Shown in pieces: positions 25,068 to 33,239 of a stretch of 64,000 nucleotides of DNA. Under the pieces are notes generated by a model that saw only the letters and a program-made list of their open reading frames with translations, was not told where the DNA came from and ran no database searches. This DNA is from Streptomyces avermitilis MA-4680 = NBRC 14893 (GTDB lineage: Bacteria; Actinomycetota; Actinomycetes; Streptomycetales; Streptomycetaceae), in assembly GCF_000009765.2 (NCBI RefSeq), contig NC_003155.5, positions 5,518,001-5,582,000 of the forward strand, read 5' to 3'. How positions within the stretch are numbered: the stretch's first letter is position 1; every line of letters starts with the position of its first letter. A program made the translations under genes and the position numbers.

Positions 25068-25252
25068 TGAACTGGCGGAAGTCGACGTACTCCGGCGGAG
25101 GCCAGGGCGACACCTGCGTCGAGATCGCGGCGCTGCACCCCCGAATAGCCATCCGTGACTCCAAGGCCCCCACCCGCGCCACCCTCTCCTTCCCCACCGC
25201 CTCCTTCACCGCCCTCATCGAGCACCTCAAGGAACGTAAACCCGCACCCTGA
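25067..25252 (+). CDS. DUF397 domain protein
   Basis: A 61-residue protein beginning MNWRKSTYSGGGQGDTCVEIA and containing IAIRDSKAPTRATLSF, the defining DUF397 pattern. Such proteins pair with XRE/DUF5753 regulators, and the WhiJ-like systems of Streptomyces work this way. Here the reading frame is intact but its partner is truncated, so it may be an orphan. AAGGA precedes the ATG, which overlaps the remnant's stop. Confidence 0.9.
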   Translation: MNWRKSTYSGGGQGDTCVEIAALHPRIAIRDSKAPTRATLSFPTASFTALIEHLKERKPAP

Positions 25253-25375
25253 GCGTGCCCAGTGGCTCGGTGCGGACTCAAAGCCCACTCGTGGACCGCG
25301 TCCGTGGACGTGACCCTCCGGCCACCGAGCAGACACCCCTGGTCAGGCAGAGGGTCGCCGGGCTAGCGTCCGTTC

Positions 25376-26593
25376 ATGGCAGCTGCTTTTGACCTCGCCT
25401 TCGACCCCTGGGACCCGGCGTTCCTCGCCGACCCGTACCCCGCCTACGCCGATCTGCGCGCCAAGGGCCGCGTGCACTACTACGAGCCCACGAACCAGTG
25501 GCTCGTACCGCACCACGCGGACGTCTCGGCGCTGCTGCGCGACCGGCGCCTGGGGCGGGCGTACCAGCACCGGTACACGCATGAGGACTTCGGCCGCACC
25601 GCACCCCCGGCGGAGCACGAGCCGTTCCACACCCTCAACGACCATGGGATGCTCGACCTGGAGCCGCCGGACCACACCCGGATCAGGCGCCTGGTGTCGA
25701 AGGCGTTCACGCCGCGGACCGTGGAGCAGCTCAAGCCGTACGTGGCCAAGCTCGCCGGCGAGCTGGTGGACCGGCTCGTCGCGGCGGGCGGCGGGGATCT
25801 GCTCGCGGATGTCGCCGAGCCCCTCCCCGTGGCCGTCATCGCCGAGATGCTGGGCATCCCGGAGTCCGACCGTGCCCCGCTCCGTCCCTGGTCGGCGGAC
25901 ATCTGCGGGATGTACGAGCTGAACCCGCCGAAGGACGTGGCGGCGAAGGCGGTGCGGGCGTCGGTGGAGTTCTCCGACTACCTGCGCGAGCTGATCGCCG
26001 AGCGCCGCAAGGAGCCCGGCGACGATCTCATCTCGGGGCTCATCGCCGCCCATGACGAAGGCGACCGCCTCACCGAGCAGGAGATGATCTCCACCTGCGT
26101 CCTGCTGCTCAACGCGGGCCACGAGGCCACCGTCAACGCCACGGTCAACGGCTGGTACGCCTTGTTCCGCAACCCCGACCAGCTGGCCGCCCTGCGCGCC
26201 GACCACTCGCTCGTGCCCGCCGCCGTGGAGGAGTTGATGCGCTACGACACGCCCCTCCAGCTCTTCGAGCGCTGGGTCCTGGACGAGATCGAGATCGACG
26301 GCACGACGGTCCCGAGGGGCGCGGAGATCGCCATGCTTTTTGGCTCCGCCAACCACGACCCCGAGGTCTTCCGGAATCCCGAGAAACTCGACCTCACCCG
26401 CGAGGACAACCCCCACATTTCCTTCAGCGCGGGCATCCACTACTGCATCGGGGCACCGCTGGCACGGATCGAGCTGGCGGCTTCGATGACGGCCCTCCTG
26501 GAGAAGGCCCCGACACTGGGCCTGGTGGCGGAGCCGAAGCGGAAGCCGAACTTCGTGATCCGGGGGCTGGAGGGGCTCAGCGTCGCGGTCTGA
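25376..26593 (+). CDS. Cytochrome P450
   Basis: A 405-residue soluble actinobacterial P450. The heme-thiolate loop FSAGIHYCIGAPLA carries C357, the ExxR pair is in EELMR, and the I-helix reads LLNAGHEATVN, where the usual acid-Thr pair is Glu-Ala-Thr rather than Asp-Thr-Thr. No ferredoxin or reductase gene is adjacent, so it must borrow electrons from elsewhere. The ATG follows TAGCGT (25364-25369) by six bases with no ribosome site, so it is likely leaderless. Substrate unknown; the context is not a biosynthetic cluster. Its 3' end overlaps the convergent small membrane ORF by 17 bases. Confidence 0.95.
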   Translation: MAAAFDLAFDPWDPAFLADPYPAYADLRAKGRVHYYEPTNQWLVPHHADVSALLRDRRLGRAYQHRYTHEDFGRTAPPAEHEPFHTLNDHGMLDLEPPDHTRIRRLVSKAFTPRTVEQLKPYVAKLAGELVDRLVAAGGGDLLADVAEPLPVAVIAEMLGIPESDRAPLRPWSADICGMYELNPPKDVAAKAVRASVEFSDYLRELIAERRKEPGDDLISGLIAAHDEGDRLTEQEMISTCVLLLNAGHEATVNATVNGWYALFRNPDQLAALRADHSLVPAAVEELMRYDTPLQLFERWVLDEIEIDGTTVPRGAEIAMLFGSANHDPEVFRNPEKLDLTREDNPHISFSAGIHYCIGAPLARIELAASMTALLEKAPTLGLVAEPKRKPNFVIRGLEGLSVAV

Positions 26594-26810
26594 GCCGCCG
26601 GAGCAGGGCCCACGCGCCCAGAGAGGCGGCGATTCCGCCGAGGACCGCCAGCGGCAGTTCGGCGTAGAGCACGCTCCAGTCCGGGGCCGCTTCGAATCGC
26701 CAGAGCCGCTCCCGGACGTCGACGGCCCATACCGCGAGTCCCGCGCCCGCGCCGACGGCCGCGGTCAGACATCCCGCGGCGGCCTGCGTACGTTGTCCCA
26801 TGCCCGGCAT
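26577..26810 (-). CDS. Small two-helix membrane protein, unknown
   Basis: A possible 77-residue protein with two hydrophobic segments (about 10-30 and 48-70) and an Arg-rich C-terminus (LLRRLRPRR). Codon bias supports coding, but no ribosome site precedes either candidate ATG (26810 or 26801), and both lie inside a large inverted repeat that looks like the terminator of the upstream ABC operon. It overlaps the P450 3' end. Unrecognised; treat as tentative. Confidence 0.45.
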   Translation of the reverse strand: MPGMGQRTQAAAGCLTAAVGAGAGLAVWAVDVRERLWRFEAAPDWSVLYAELPLAVLGGIAASLGAWALLRRLRPRR

Positions 26811-26827
26811 GGACGTACGCAGGCCGC
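26779..26827 (-). terminator. 49-bp nested inverted repeat after the ABC operon
   Basis: Arms 26779-26793 and 26813-26827 are perfectly complementary over 15 bp, and the 19-bp centre contains a second dyad, CCATGCC-C-GGCATGG (26798-26812). It lies 21 bp beyond the ABC permease stop, so it is probably its terminator, although the nested symmetry also suits a protein-binding site. Confidence 0.7.
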
Positions 26828-26847
26828 TTCGGGGTTCCCGCCGCCGG

Positions 26848-28452
26848 TCAGGTCGTGAGGTCGCGGCGCCGCAGGCCGGTCAGGCCCGCGGCCACTAGGA
26901 CCGCGGAAAGACCGAGCAGGATCAGTACCGGCGGCCAGTTCATCGCGCCGCCCGGCAGTTTCGGCAGATGACCGAACGGCGACACGTCCAGCACCGCCTG
27001 TGGAGCGTCCAGCGCAGGCCCGACCCACCCGATCAACAGCACCGCGCCCGCGACTCCCCAAGCCGCCCCCGCAGCCCGAGGCAGCACCCCGAACAGCAGC
27101 ACCGCGGCCCCGCCGATCACCCACACCCCGGCCACCTGTACCAGGCAGGCGCCCAGAATCGGCCCGGCCTCCTTGCCGTAGCCGACGGCGAAGCCCAGCC
27201 CGGCGAGCAGCATGATCAGCACCGAACCGCCGAAGGCGATCGTCAGGTGCCCGGCGGCCCATCGCAGCCGCCCCACCGCGTTCGCCAGCACCGGTTCCGC
27301 CCGCCCCGACGTCTCCTCACCGTTCAGCCGGAGCACCGACGCGACCACGTACAGCGCGGCCACCAGCCCGAGCATCCCGACCATCGAGGCGAGGAAGGCG
27401 TCCGTGATCCCGGACTGCCCGCCCATGCGCTCGAAGATCTCGCGGGCGTTCTCGTTGTCGCCGACCAGATCCGCCGCACCGTCCGTCATCCCGCCGTACG
27501 CGACCCCGGCGAGGAAGAAGCCGACGCTCCAGCCGAACACGCTGCCCCGCTGCAGCCGCCAGGCCAGGGCGCCCGCGGTCCCGAGGCGTCCTACCGCCGG
27601 TCCGGGCCGCGTCGGCAGGAAGCTCATGCCGATGTCGCGGCGGCCGGCGAGTTCGTAGGCGACCGCGCCCTGGATCAGGGACGCCGCGACGAACAACGCC
27701 AGTACCCACCACCGTTCGTCGGCATACGGCCGCAGATTCTCCAGCCAGCCGATCGGCGACAGCCAGGTCAGCACCGAGGAACCGTCGTCCGTCGCCGAGT
27801 CGCCGGCCGCGCGCAGCACGAAGGCGGCGCCCAGAACGCCCGCCGTCAGGCCGCGGGCCAGCCGTGCGCTCTCCGTCAGCTGGGCGACGATCGCCGCCAT
27901 CGTGGCGAAGACCATGCCGACGCCCGCGATCCCGAGCCCGAAGGCCACGGCGCCAAAGACTCCGTGACCGGCCAGGCCGGCCGCAACCAGCAGTGCCAGT
28001 ACGGCATGTGCGACCGCCGCCGTCAGCAGCGCGGCCGTCAGCGAGGCCCGGCGGCCCACCATCCCGGACGCCACCAGCTCCTGGCGGCCGCTCTCCTCCT
28101 CGTCCCTGGTGTGCCGTACGACGACGAGGAGGCTCGTCACGGCGGCCAGGGCACCGGCGTAGACGCCGACGCGCCAGGCCGTCAGCGCGCCCAGTGAGTC
28201 GTCGAAGACCGGGCCGACCAAGGCGCGCAGGGAGGAGTTGGTCGCCATCTGGTGCATGAGGTCGTCGCGTTGGGCCTGGGTGCCGTACAGGTTCTTCAGG
28301 GTGTTCGGCATGGAGAGCACCATGAGCGCGTTGATCCCGATCCAGATCGGGATCGTCGCGCGGTCGCGGCGCAAGTCGAAGCGCAACAGCGTTGCGGTGC
28401 CGGCCAGTTGGTGCGTGCCTTTGGACCGTACGGCGGAGGTCGTGGCGGTCAT
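26848..28452 (-). CDS. ABC exporter permease (two repeated halves)
   Basis: A 534-residue membrane protein with about twelve hydrophobic segments in two similar halves, as in Streptomyces ABC-2-type exporters of the polyether/tetronasin (TnrB-like) group. Each half begins with a polar lead-in such as LLRFDLRRDRATIPIW and LAWRLQRGSVFGWSVGFFL. The ATG overlaps the ATPase stop (ATGA), so both subunits are made together. It should form an exporter with the upstream ATPase. Substrate unknown. Confidence 0.85.
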   Translation of the reverse strand: MTATTSAVRSKGTHQLAGTATLLRFDLRRDRATIPIWIGINALMVLSMPNTLKNLYGTQAQRDDLMHQMATNSSLRALVGPVFDDSLGALTAWRVGVYAGALAAVTSLLVVVRHTRDEEESGRQELVASGMVGRRASLTAALLTAAVAHAVLALLVAAGLAGHGVFGAVAFGLGIAGVGMVFATMAAIVAQLTESARLARGLTAGVLGAAFVLRAAGDSATDDGSSVLTWLSPIGWLENLRPYADERWWVLALFVAASLIQGAVAYELAGRRDIGMSFLPTRPGPAVGRLGTAGALAWRLQRGSVFGWSVGFFLAGVAYGGMTDGAADLVGDNENAREIFERMGGQSGITDAFLASMVGMLGLVAALYVVASVLRLNGEETSGRAEPVLANAVGRLRWAAGHLTIAFGGSVLIMLLAGLGFAVGYGKEAGPILGACLVQVAGVWVIGGAAVLLFGVLPRAAGAAWGVAGAVLLIGWVGPALDAPQAVLDVSPFGHLPKLPGGAMNWPPVLILLGLSAVLVAAGLTGLRRRDLTT

Positions 28453-29363
28453 CGGGCCGCCACCTCCGGCTGTTCCTCCTGGTAGTGCCGCAGGAACAGC
28501 TCCTCCAGGGTCGGCGGAGTCGACGTCAGGGACCGTACGCCCGACTCGCTCAGCGAGCGCAGTACGGCGTCCAGCTTGTCGGTGTCGACCTGGAGGCGGA
28601 TCCGGTGGCCCTGTACGTCGAGGTCGTGGACGCCGGGCAGGTGCGCCAGCCCGTTGGGCGGACCCGCGAGTTCGGCGGTGACGCTGGTGCGGGTCAGATG
28701 GCGCAGCTCGGCGAGCGAACCACTCTCGACCGTCCGGCCCTGGCGGATGATGCTCACCCGGTCGCACAGCTCCTCGACCTCGCTCAGGATGTGCGAGGAC
28801 AGCAGGACGGTCCGGCCCCGGTCGCGCTCCTCCTCGACACACCGCTGGAAGACCTCCTCCATCAGCGGGTCGAGGCCCGACGTCGGTTCGTCCAGGATCA
28901 GCAGATCGACGTCCGAGGCGAAGGCGGCGACCAGCGCGACCTTCTGCCGGTTGCCCTTGGAGTACGTGCGCCCCTTCTTGGTGGGGTCCAGCTCGAACCG
29001 CTCGGTCAGCTCCGCCCGCCGCGCCCGGTCGAGGCCCCCGCGCAGACGCCCGTACAGATCGATGACCTCGCCGCCGGAGAGGTTGCGCCAGAGCGTGACG
29101 TCTCCGGGGACGTAGGCGATCCGGCGGTGCAGTTCCACCGCGTCCGTCCACGGGTCACGGCCCAGTAGCCGCACCGTGCCGGAGTCGGCGCGCAGCAGGC
29201 CCAGCAGGACGCGGATGGTGGTGGACTTGCCGGCGCCGTTGGGGCCGAGGAAGCCGTGCACCTCACCGCTCTCGACCTCCAGGTCGAGCCCGTCCAGGGC
29301 GTGCGTCCTGCCGAACGACTTGTGCAGTCCGGATACCCCGATGGCGGGGTGTGCCTTCGTCAT
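28449..29363 (-). CDS. ABC transporter ATP-binding protein
   Basis: A 304-residue ATPase with Walker A GPNGAGKST, Q-loop region, signature TYSKGNRQKVALVAAF (a variant of LSGGQ with SKGN, usual in this exporter group), Walker B LLILDEPTSGLDP and the H-loop SSHILSEVEEL. A C-terminal accessory region of about 80 residues follows. It forms a coupled operon with the permease. The divergent GbsR/MarR-like regulator 101 bp upstream is the probable controller. Confidence 0.93.
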   Translation of the reverse strand: MTKAHPAIGVSGLHKSFGRTHALDGLDLEVESGEVHGFLGPNGAGKSTTIRVLLGLLRADSGTVRLLGRDPWTDAVELHRRIAYVPGDVTLWRNLSGGEVIDLYGRLRGGLDRARRAELTERFELDPTKKGRTYSKGNRQKVALVAAFASDVDLLILDEPTSGLDPLMEEVFQRCVEEERDRGRTVLLSSHILSEVEELCDRVSIIRQGRTVESGSLAELRHLTRTSVTAELAGPPNGLAHLPGVHDLDVQGHRIRLQVDTDKLDAVLRSLSESGVRSLTSTPPTLEELFLRHYQEEQPEVAAR

Positions 29364-29383
29364 GCTTCAGAACGTACGCTTCT

Positions 29384-29399
29384 TTCAGAAATTTGTGAA
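29384..29399. promoter_or_regulatory. Operator candidate TTCAGAAATTTGTGAA
   Basis: A 16-bp dyad (TTCA-G-AAATTT-G-TGAA, one mismatched pair) in the divergent gap between the ABC operon and its regulator, in an AT-rich stretch that also holds TATAAA at 29412-29417. Position and symmetry suit a MarR-type dimer. Confidence 0.6.
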
Positions 29400-29464
29400 G
29401 TTAAGGAATCGTATAAACTTGGGGCCGACGCGGCGGGCGGGGAAGCAGGGGAGATGATCGGGGA

Positions 29465-29962
29465 ATGACGGAAACGAGCGGGGCCGGACGGGACGCGGAA
29501 GCGGTCTCGAAGTTCGTCGAGAGCTTCGCCGCGCAGCTCGTCGAGGCAGGCATGCAGCGGATGCCGGCCCGTGTCTTCGCGGCGCTGCTCGCCTCCGACT
29601 CCGGCACCCTGACCTCCGCCGAGCTGGGCGAGCAGCTCCAGGTCAGCCCCGCCGCGGTCTCCGGGGCGGTGCGCTACCTCGCGCAGCAGCACATGGTCTC
29701 CCGCGAGCGTGAACCCGGTTCGCGGCGGGAGCGCTACCGCGTGCACAGCGACCAGTGGTACGAGCTGCTGACCAACCGGGAGGCGGTGCTCAAGCGGTGG
29801 GAGCACGCCCTGCGCGAGGGCGTCGACAGCCTCGGTGCCGGGAGCCCGGCCGGCCGCCGGCTCTCCGAGACCCTCGCGTTCTTCGAGTTCCTGGACGGCG
29901 AGATCGCGTCGATGATGGACCGCTGGCGCCTCCACCGCGAAGAGCGCTTCGGCCAGGGCTGA
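29465..29962 (+). CDS. GbsR/MarR-like transcriptional regulator
   Basis: A 165-residue winged-helix protein. Residues about 35-95 contain ARVFAALLASDSGTLTSAEL and LQVSPAAVSGAVRYLAQQHM, the recognition helix, then the wing ERYRVHS. The remainder is helical and likely dimerises. The family is common beside drug-type ABC exporters in actinobacteria and usually represses them until a ligand binds. A 30-bp tandem repeat begins just after its stop codon. Confidence 0.9.
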   Translation: MTETSGAGRDAEAVSKFVESFAAQLVEAGMQRMPARVFAALLASDSGTLTSAELGEQLQVSPAAVSGAVRYLAQQHMVSREREPGSRRERYRVHSDQWYELLTNREAVLKRWEHALREGVDSLGAGSPAGRRLSETLAFFEFLDGEIASMMDRWRLHREERFGQG

Positions 29963-29970
29963 ACCCCGCC

Positions 29971-30089
29971 GAAGCGCTGAACCCCGCGGCCCCGGGGCTG
30001 AGGTGCTGGGCCCTGCGGCCCCGGGCTGAAACGCTCAACCCCGCGCCCCCGGGGGCCGAAGCGCTCAACCCCGCGGTCCCCGCCGGGCT
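29971..30089. repeat. About four tandem 28-32-bp repeats between convergent stops
   Basis: Units begin near 29971, 30000, 30028 and 30058, each with a GAAGCGCTGAACCCCGCG-like head and a CCCCGGGG core. They fill the gap between the regulator stop (29962) and the permease stop (30088-30090); the last unit overlaps the latter. The CCCCGGGG cores can fold, so the array may also act as a bidirectional terminator. Confidence 0.8.
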
Positions 30090-31608
30090 ACCGCTCCTTC
30101 GTCTCCTCCAGCACCGTCCGGCCCAGCAGCGCATACCGTTCCGGCGCGCGCCGCTTCAGGTACTGCGCGTATCCGACGCCGCCCACCGCGATCAGGGCGA
30201 CGATCCAGGGCGTGGCCCTGAGGATCAGCGCGCCCGACTCGGGGCCGGCCGCGACGCCCATGTTGGACACCAGCAGCACCACGACCGCGAGCATCGCGAG
30301 GCCGCCGATGAGCGGAGCGGTGAACGTCCGGAACCAGTGGCGGCTCTCGGGGTGGTTCTTGCGGAAGTAGGCGAGCACCGCGAACGAGCACACCGCCTGG
30401 ACCACCAGGATCGCCATCGTGCCGAGGATCGCGAGCAGGACGTACGTACCGCTGTACGGGTCCTTGCCGACGGCCCAGAACGCGCCGAGCAGGACCGCGC
30501 TGACCACCGTCTGCACCAGCCCCGCGATGTGCGGGGAGCCGTGCTCGGGGTGCGTGCGCCCGACGGTGCGCTGAAGCGAGGGCAGGACGCCCTCGCGGCC
30601 GAGCGCGTACATGTAGCGGGCGGCGCAGTTGTGGAAGGCCATGCCGCAGGCGAGCGAGCCGGTGATCATCAGCCACTGCATGACGACCACCGCCCAGTGG
30701 CCGACGTAGTGCTCGGTGGGGTTGAAGAACAGGGCGAGCGGGTTGGCGGAGGAGGCGGCCCGGACGGCCTCCGTCTCGCCGTTGCCCGTGATGGCCATCC
30801 AGGAGACGAAGACGTAGAAGACGCCGACGCCCAGGACGGAGATCATCGTCGCCTTGGGGATGATCTTCTTCGGGTCGCGCGACTCCTCGCCGTACATCGC
30901 CGTCGACTCGAAGCCGACCCACGACCAGAAGGCGAAGAAGAGGCCGAGTCCGGCGCTGGTGCCCTTGAAGGCGTTGACCGGGTTGACCGGGCCGAAGGTG
31001 AAGCCGTGCGGGCCGCCGCCGTGCACGGCGACCGAGACGGCCATCGCCGCGAGGACGGTGACCTCGGTGGCCAGCAGCACCACGAGCAGCTTCTCGGCGA
31101 CGGACACCCCGAACCAGGTACCGGTCGCGTTGACGGCGAGCATCAGGAGCGCGAAGAGCCACCACGGGATGTCGAGGCCCGTCTGGTCCTTCAGCGTGGT
31201 GGTCGCGAAGGACGAGAAGATCCCGATCAGGGCCGGCTCGAAGACGACGTACGCGAAGGTCGCGAGCAGCCCGGAGGCGAGACCCGCGGTGCGGCCGAGG
31301 CCGTAGGAGATGAAGCCGTAGAAGGCGCCGGTCGAGGTGATGTGCTTCGCCATCGAGGTGAAGCCGACCGCAAAGATTGCCAGTACGACCATTGCGACGA
31401 GGTAGCTCGCGGGGGCGCCGATGCCGTTGCCCGACGACACCATGAAGGGCACGTTGCCGGTCATGGCGGTGATCGGCGCGGCGGTGGCGACGGCCATGAA
31501 GACCACGCCGAGCAGGCCGATGGCGTTGGGCTTGAGCCGGTGAACGGCCCCTCCGGGTTCGGCGCTTGCGCCCGCCGCCTCGGGGGCCACGCCCTCTTGT
31601 ACTGCCAT
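30088..31608 (-). CDS. APC-family amino acid/ethanolamine permease
   Basis: A 506-residue permease with about twelve hydrophobic helices. The first helix carries LLGVVFMAVATAAPITAM and the sixth region FFAFWSWVGFESTAMYGEESRDP, the consensus amphipathic region of APC transporters. It is divergent from eutB, so ethanolamine uptake is the best guess, although the family also moves amino acids and polyamines. The start at 31608 (MAVQEG) has AGGGG upstream and fits the family N-terminus better than an upstream in-frame ATG at 31674. Confidence 0.85.
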   Translation of the reverse strand: MAVQEGVAPEAAGASAEPGGAVHRLKPNAIGLLGVVFMAVATAAPITAMTGNVPFMVSSGNGIGAPASYLVAMVVLAIFAVGFTSMAKHITSTGAFYGFISYGLGRTAGLASGLLATFAYVVFEPALIGIFSSFATTTLKDQTGLDIPWWLFALLMLAVNATGTWFGVSVAEKLLVVLLATEVTVLAAMAVSVAVHGGGPHGFTFGPVNPVNAFKGTSAGLGLFFAFWSWVGFESTAMYGEESRDPKKIIPKATMISVLGVGVFYVFVSWMAITGNGETEAVRAASSANPLALFFNPTEHYVGHWAVVVMQWLMITGSLACGMAFHNCAARYMYALGREGVLPSLQRTVGRTHPEHGSPHIAGLVQTVVSAVLLGAFWAVGKDPYSGTYVLLAILGTMAILVVQAVCSFAVLAYFRKNHPESRHWFRTFTAPLIGGLAMLAVVVLLVSNMGVAAGPESGALILRATPWIVALIAVGGVGYAQYLKRRAPERYALLGRTVLEETKER

Positions 31609-31714
31609 CGGGTGGCCCCTTCCCTCGTTCACTCGGTGTGTCCCGCGCGTCGGAACTCTGCCCGGACTCTGCACGGAATATGAGTCGTGTCACCGGTCGC
31701 GACGTTAAATGTTT

Positions 31715-31725
31715 GTCAACCAGAC
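31715..31725. promoter_or_regulatory. Possible GntR-type operator GTCAACCAGAC
   Basis: GTC-N5-GAC within an AT-rich segment of the permease/eutB divergent gap. It resembles the GT-N-AC spacing of GntR-family sites. Weak evidence, based on symmetry and position only. Confidence 0.25.
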
Positions 31726-31799
31726 CTTTAGAGCGGCGAGGGAACGAACGTCTGCGTTAACTCTGCGGCGGGGCATGGACCCGCCGCCCGGCCCCTTCG

Positions 31800-31805
31800 T
31801 ACGGT
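31800..31805 (+). promoter_or_regulatory. -10 box TACGGT before the micro-ORF
   Basis: TACGGT is seven bases before the ATG at 31813 with no ribosome site, the spacing seen at other leaderless starts in this window. Confidence 0.4.
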
Positions 31806-31812
31806 CGCGGGC

Positions 31813-31848
31813 ATGAGCACTCACTTCGTACGGCGGTCGCGGGCATGA
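31813..31848 (+). CDS. Possible 11-codon leader ORF overlapping eutB
   Basis: ATG at 31813 reads MSTHFVRRSRA and stops with TGA at 31846-31848, so its stop overlaps the eutB ATG (31845-31847) as ATGA. It appears to have arisen when the eutB start region was duplicated with a length not divisible by three. A leaderless ribosome starting here would terminate exactly where eutB begins, giving translational coupling. The peptide itself need not matter. Confidence 0.4.
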   Translation: MSTHFVRRSRA

Positions 31849-33239
31849 GCACGTACACCGCCCGCCTCGGCGGCCGCACCCACTCCTTCCCCTCCCTCGC
31901 GGCGCTGCTCGCCGCCGCGAGCCCCGAGCGGTCCGGGGACCGGCTGGCCGGGCTCGCCGCCGACTCCGCCGAGGCGCGGGTCGCCGCGCGGTGGGCGCTG
32001 GCGGAGGTGCCGCTCGCGCGGTTCCTCGCCGAGCCGGTGATCCCGTACGAGGACGACGACGTGACCCGGCTGATCGTGGACACCCACGACGCGCGGGCGT
32101 TCGCGCCGGTGGCCGGTCTTTGCGTCGGCGAGTTCAGGGAGTGGCTGCTGTCGGACGCGGCGGACGCCGGGTCGCTGGCCGCGCTCGCCCCCGGGCTCAC
32201 GCCCGAGATGGTGGCGGCGGTCTCCAAGCTGATGGGCAACGCGGACCTGGTCGCGGTCGCGCGCAAGGCGCGGGTGGTGACGGCGTTCCGCTCGACCATC
32301 GGCCTGCCGGGGCGGCTGGCGACCCGGTTGCAGCCCAATCACCCCACGGACGACCCGGCCGGTGTCGCCGCCGCCCTGCTGGACGGACTGCTCCTCGGCT
32401 CCGGTGACGCGGTGATCGGCATCAACCCGGCGACGGACAGCCCGAAGGCGGTACGGGACCTGCTGGAGCTGCTGGACGGAGTGATCCGGCGCTACGCCAT
32501 CCCCACCCAGTCGTGCGTCCTGTGCCATGTCACGACGAGCATCGACCTGATGGAGCGCGGCGCCCCCGTCGACCTGGTCTTCCAGTCCATCGCGGGCACG
32601 CAGGCGGCGAACGCGTCCTTCGGGGTCACGCTGGGTCTGCTCGACGAGGCGTACGACGCGGCGCGTGGGCTCGGCCGGGGGACGGCCGGGCAGAACGCGC
32701 TGTACTTCGAGACGGGCCAGGGCAGCGCCCTGTCGGCGAACGCGCACCACGGGGTGGACCAGCAGACGGTCGAGGCACGGGCGTACGCGGTGGCCCGCCG
32801 CTACGACCCGCTCCTCGTCAACACGGTCGTCGGCTTCATCGGCCCGGAGTACCTGTACGACGGCCGGCAGATCCTGCGGGCCGCGCTGGAGGACCACTTC
32901 TGCGGCAAGCTGCTCGGCCTGCCGATGGGCCTGGACATCTGCTACACGAACCACGCCGACGCGGACGACGACGACATCGCGACGATGCTGACGATGCTCG
33001 GTGTCGCCGGGGCGTCGTTCGTGATCTGCACACCGGGCGGCGACGACATCATGCTGAACTACCAGTCGGCCTCGTACCACGACGCGCTGTATCTGCGGGA
33101 GGTGCTGGGGCTGCGCCCGGCACCGGAGTTCGAGGACTGGCTGTCGCGCATCGGCCTGCTGGACGATGCCGGGGCGATCCGGGACGTGACGGGCACGGCG
33201 CATCCGCTGACGGCGATCGGGCGGGAGCTGGCCGCATGA
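31845..33239 (+). CDS. eutB: Ethanolamine ammonia-lyase, large subunit
   Basis: A 464-residue subunit of the adenosylcobalamin-dependent lyase that splits ethanolamine into acetaldehyde and ammonia. The TIM-barrel signatures are clear: VIGINPATDSPKAVRDLLEL, QSCVLCHVTTSIDLMERGAPVDLVFQSIAGT, LYFETGQGSALSANAHHGVDQQTVEARAYAVAR and the late NYQSASYHDALYLRE. Length is normal. No microcompartment shell, eutA reactivase or eutR gene is present, so this is the cytosolic short-pathway arrangement of actinobacteria. The start lies in a direct duplication that also creates an overlapping 11-codon ORF. The stop overlaps eutC (ATGA). Confidence 0.96.
   Translation: MSTYTARLGGRTHSFPSLAALLAAASPERSGDRLAGLAADSAEARVAARWALAEVPLARFLAEPVIPYEDDDVTRLIVDTHDARAFAPVAGLCVGEFREWLLSDAADAGSLAALAPGLTPEMVAAVSKLMGNADLVAVARKARVVTAFRSTIGLPGRLATRLQPNHPTDDPAGVAAALLDGLLLGSGDAVIGINPATDSPKAVRDLLELLDGVIRRYAIPTQSCVLCHVTTSIDLMERGAPVDLVFQSIAGTQAANASFGVTLGLLDEAYDAARGLGRGTAGQNALYFETGQGSALSANAHHGVDQQTVEARAYAVARRYDPLLVNTVVGFIGPEYLYDGRQILRAALEDHFCGKLLGLPMGLDICYTNHADADDDDIATMLTMLGVAGASFVICTPGGDDIMLNYQSASYHDALYLREVLGLRPAPEFEDWLSRIGLLDDAGAIRDVTGTAHPLTAIGRELAA

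Larger units (their letters stand above)
31795..31852 (+). repeat. Direct duplication of the eutB start region
   Basis: CTTCGTACGG followed by GTCGCGGGCATGAGCAC occurs at 31795-31820 and again, with a three-base insertion, at 31824-31852. Both copies contain ATGAGCAC; only the second ATG is in the eutB frame. Confidence 0.85.

Noticed and set aside
31609..31794. Cobalamin riboswitch upstream of the B12-dependent eutBC
   Set aside because: I see no B12-box-like sequence or long structured leader, and eutB appears to be transcribed from a start very close to its ATG.
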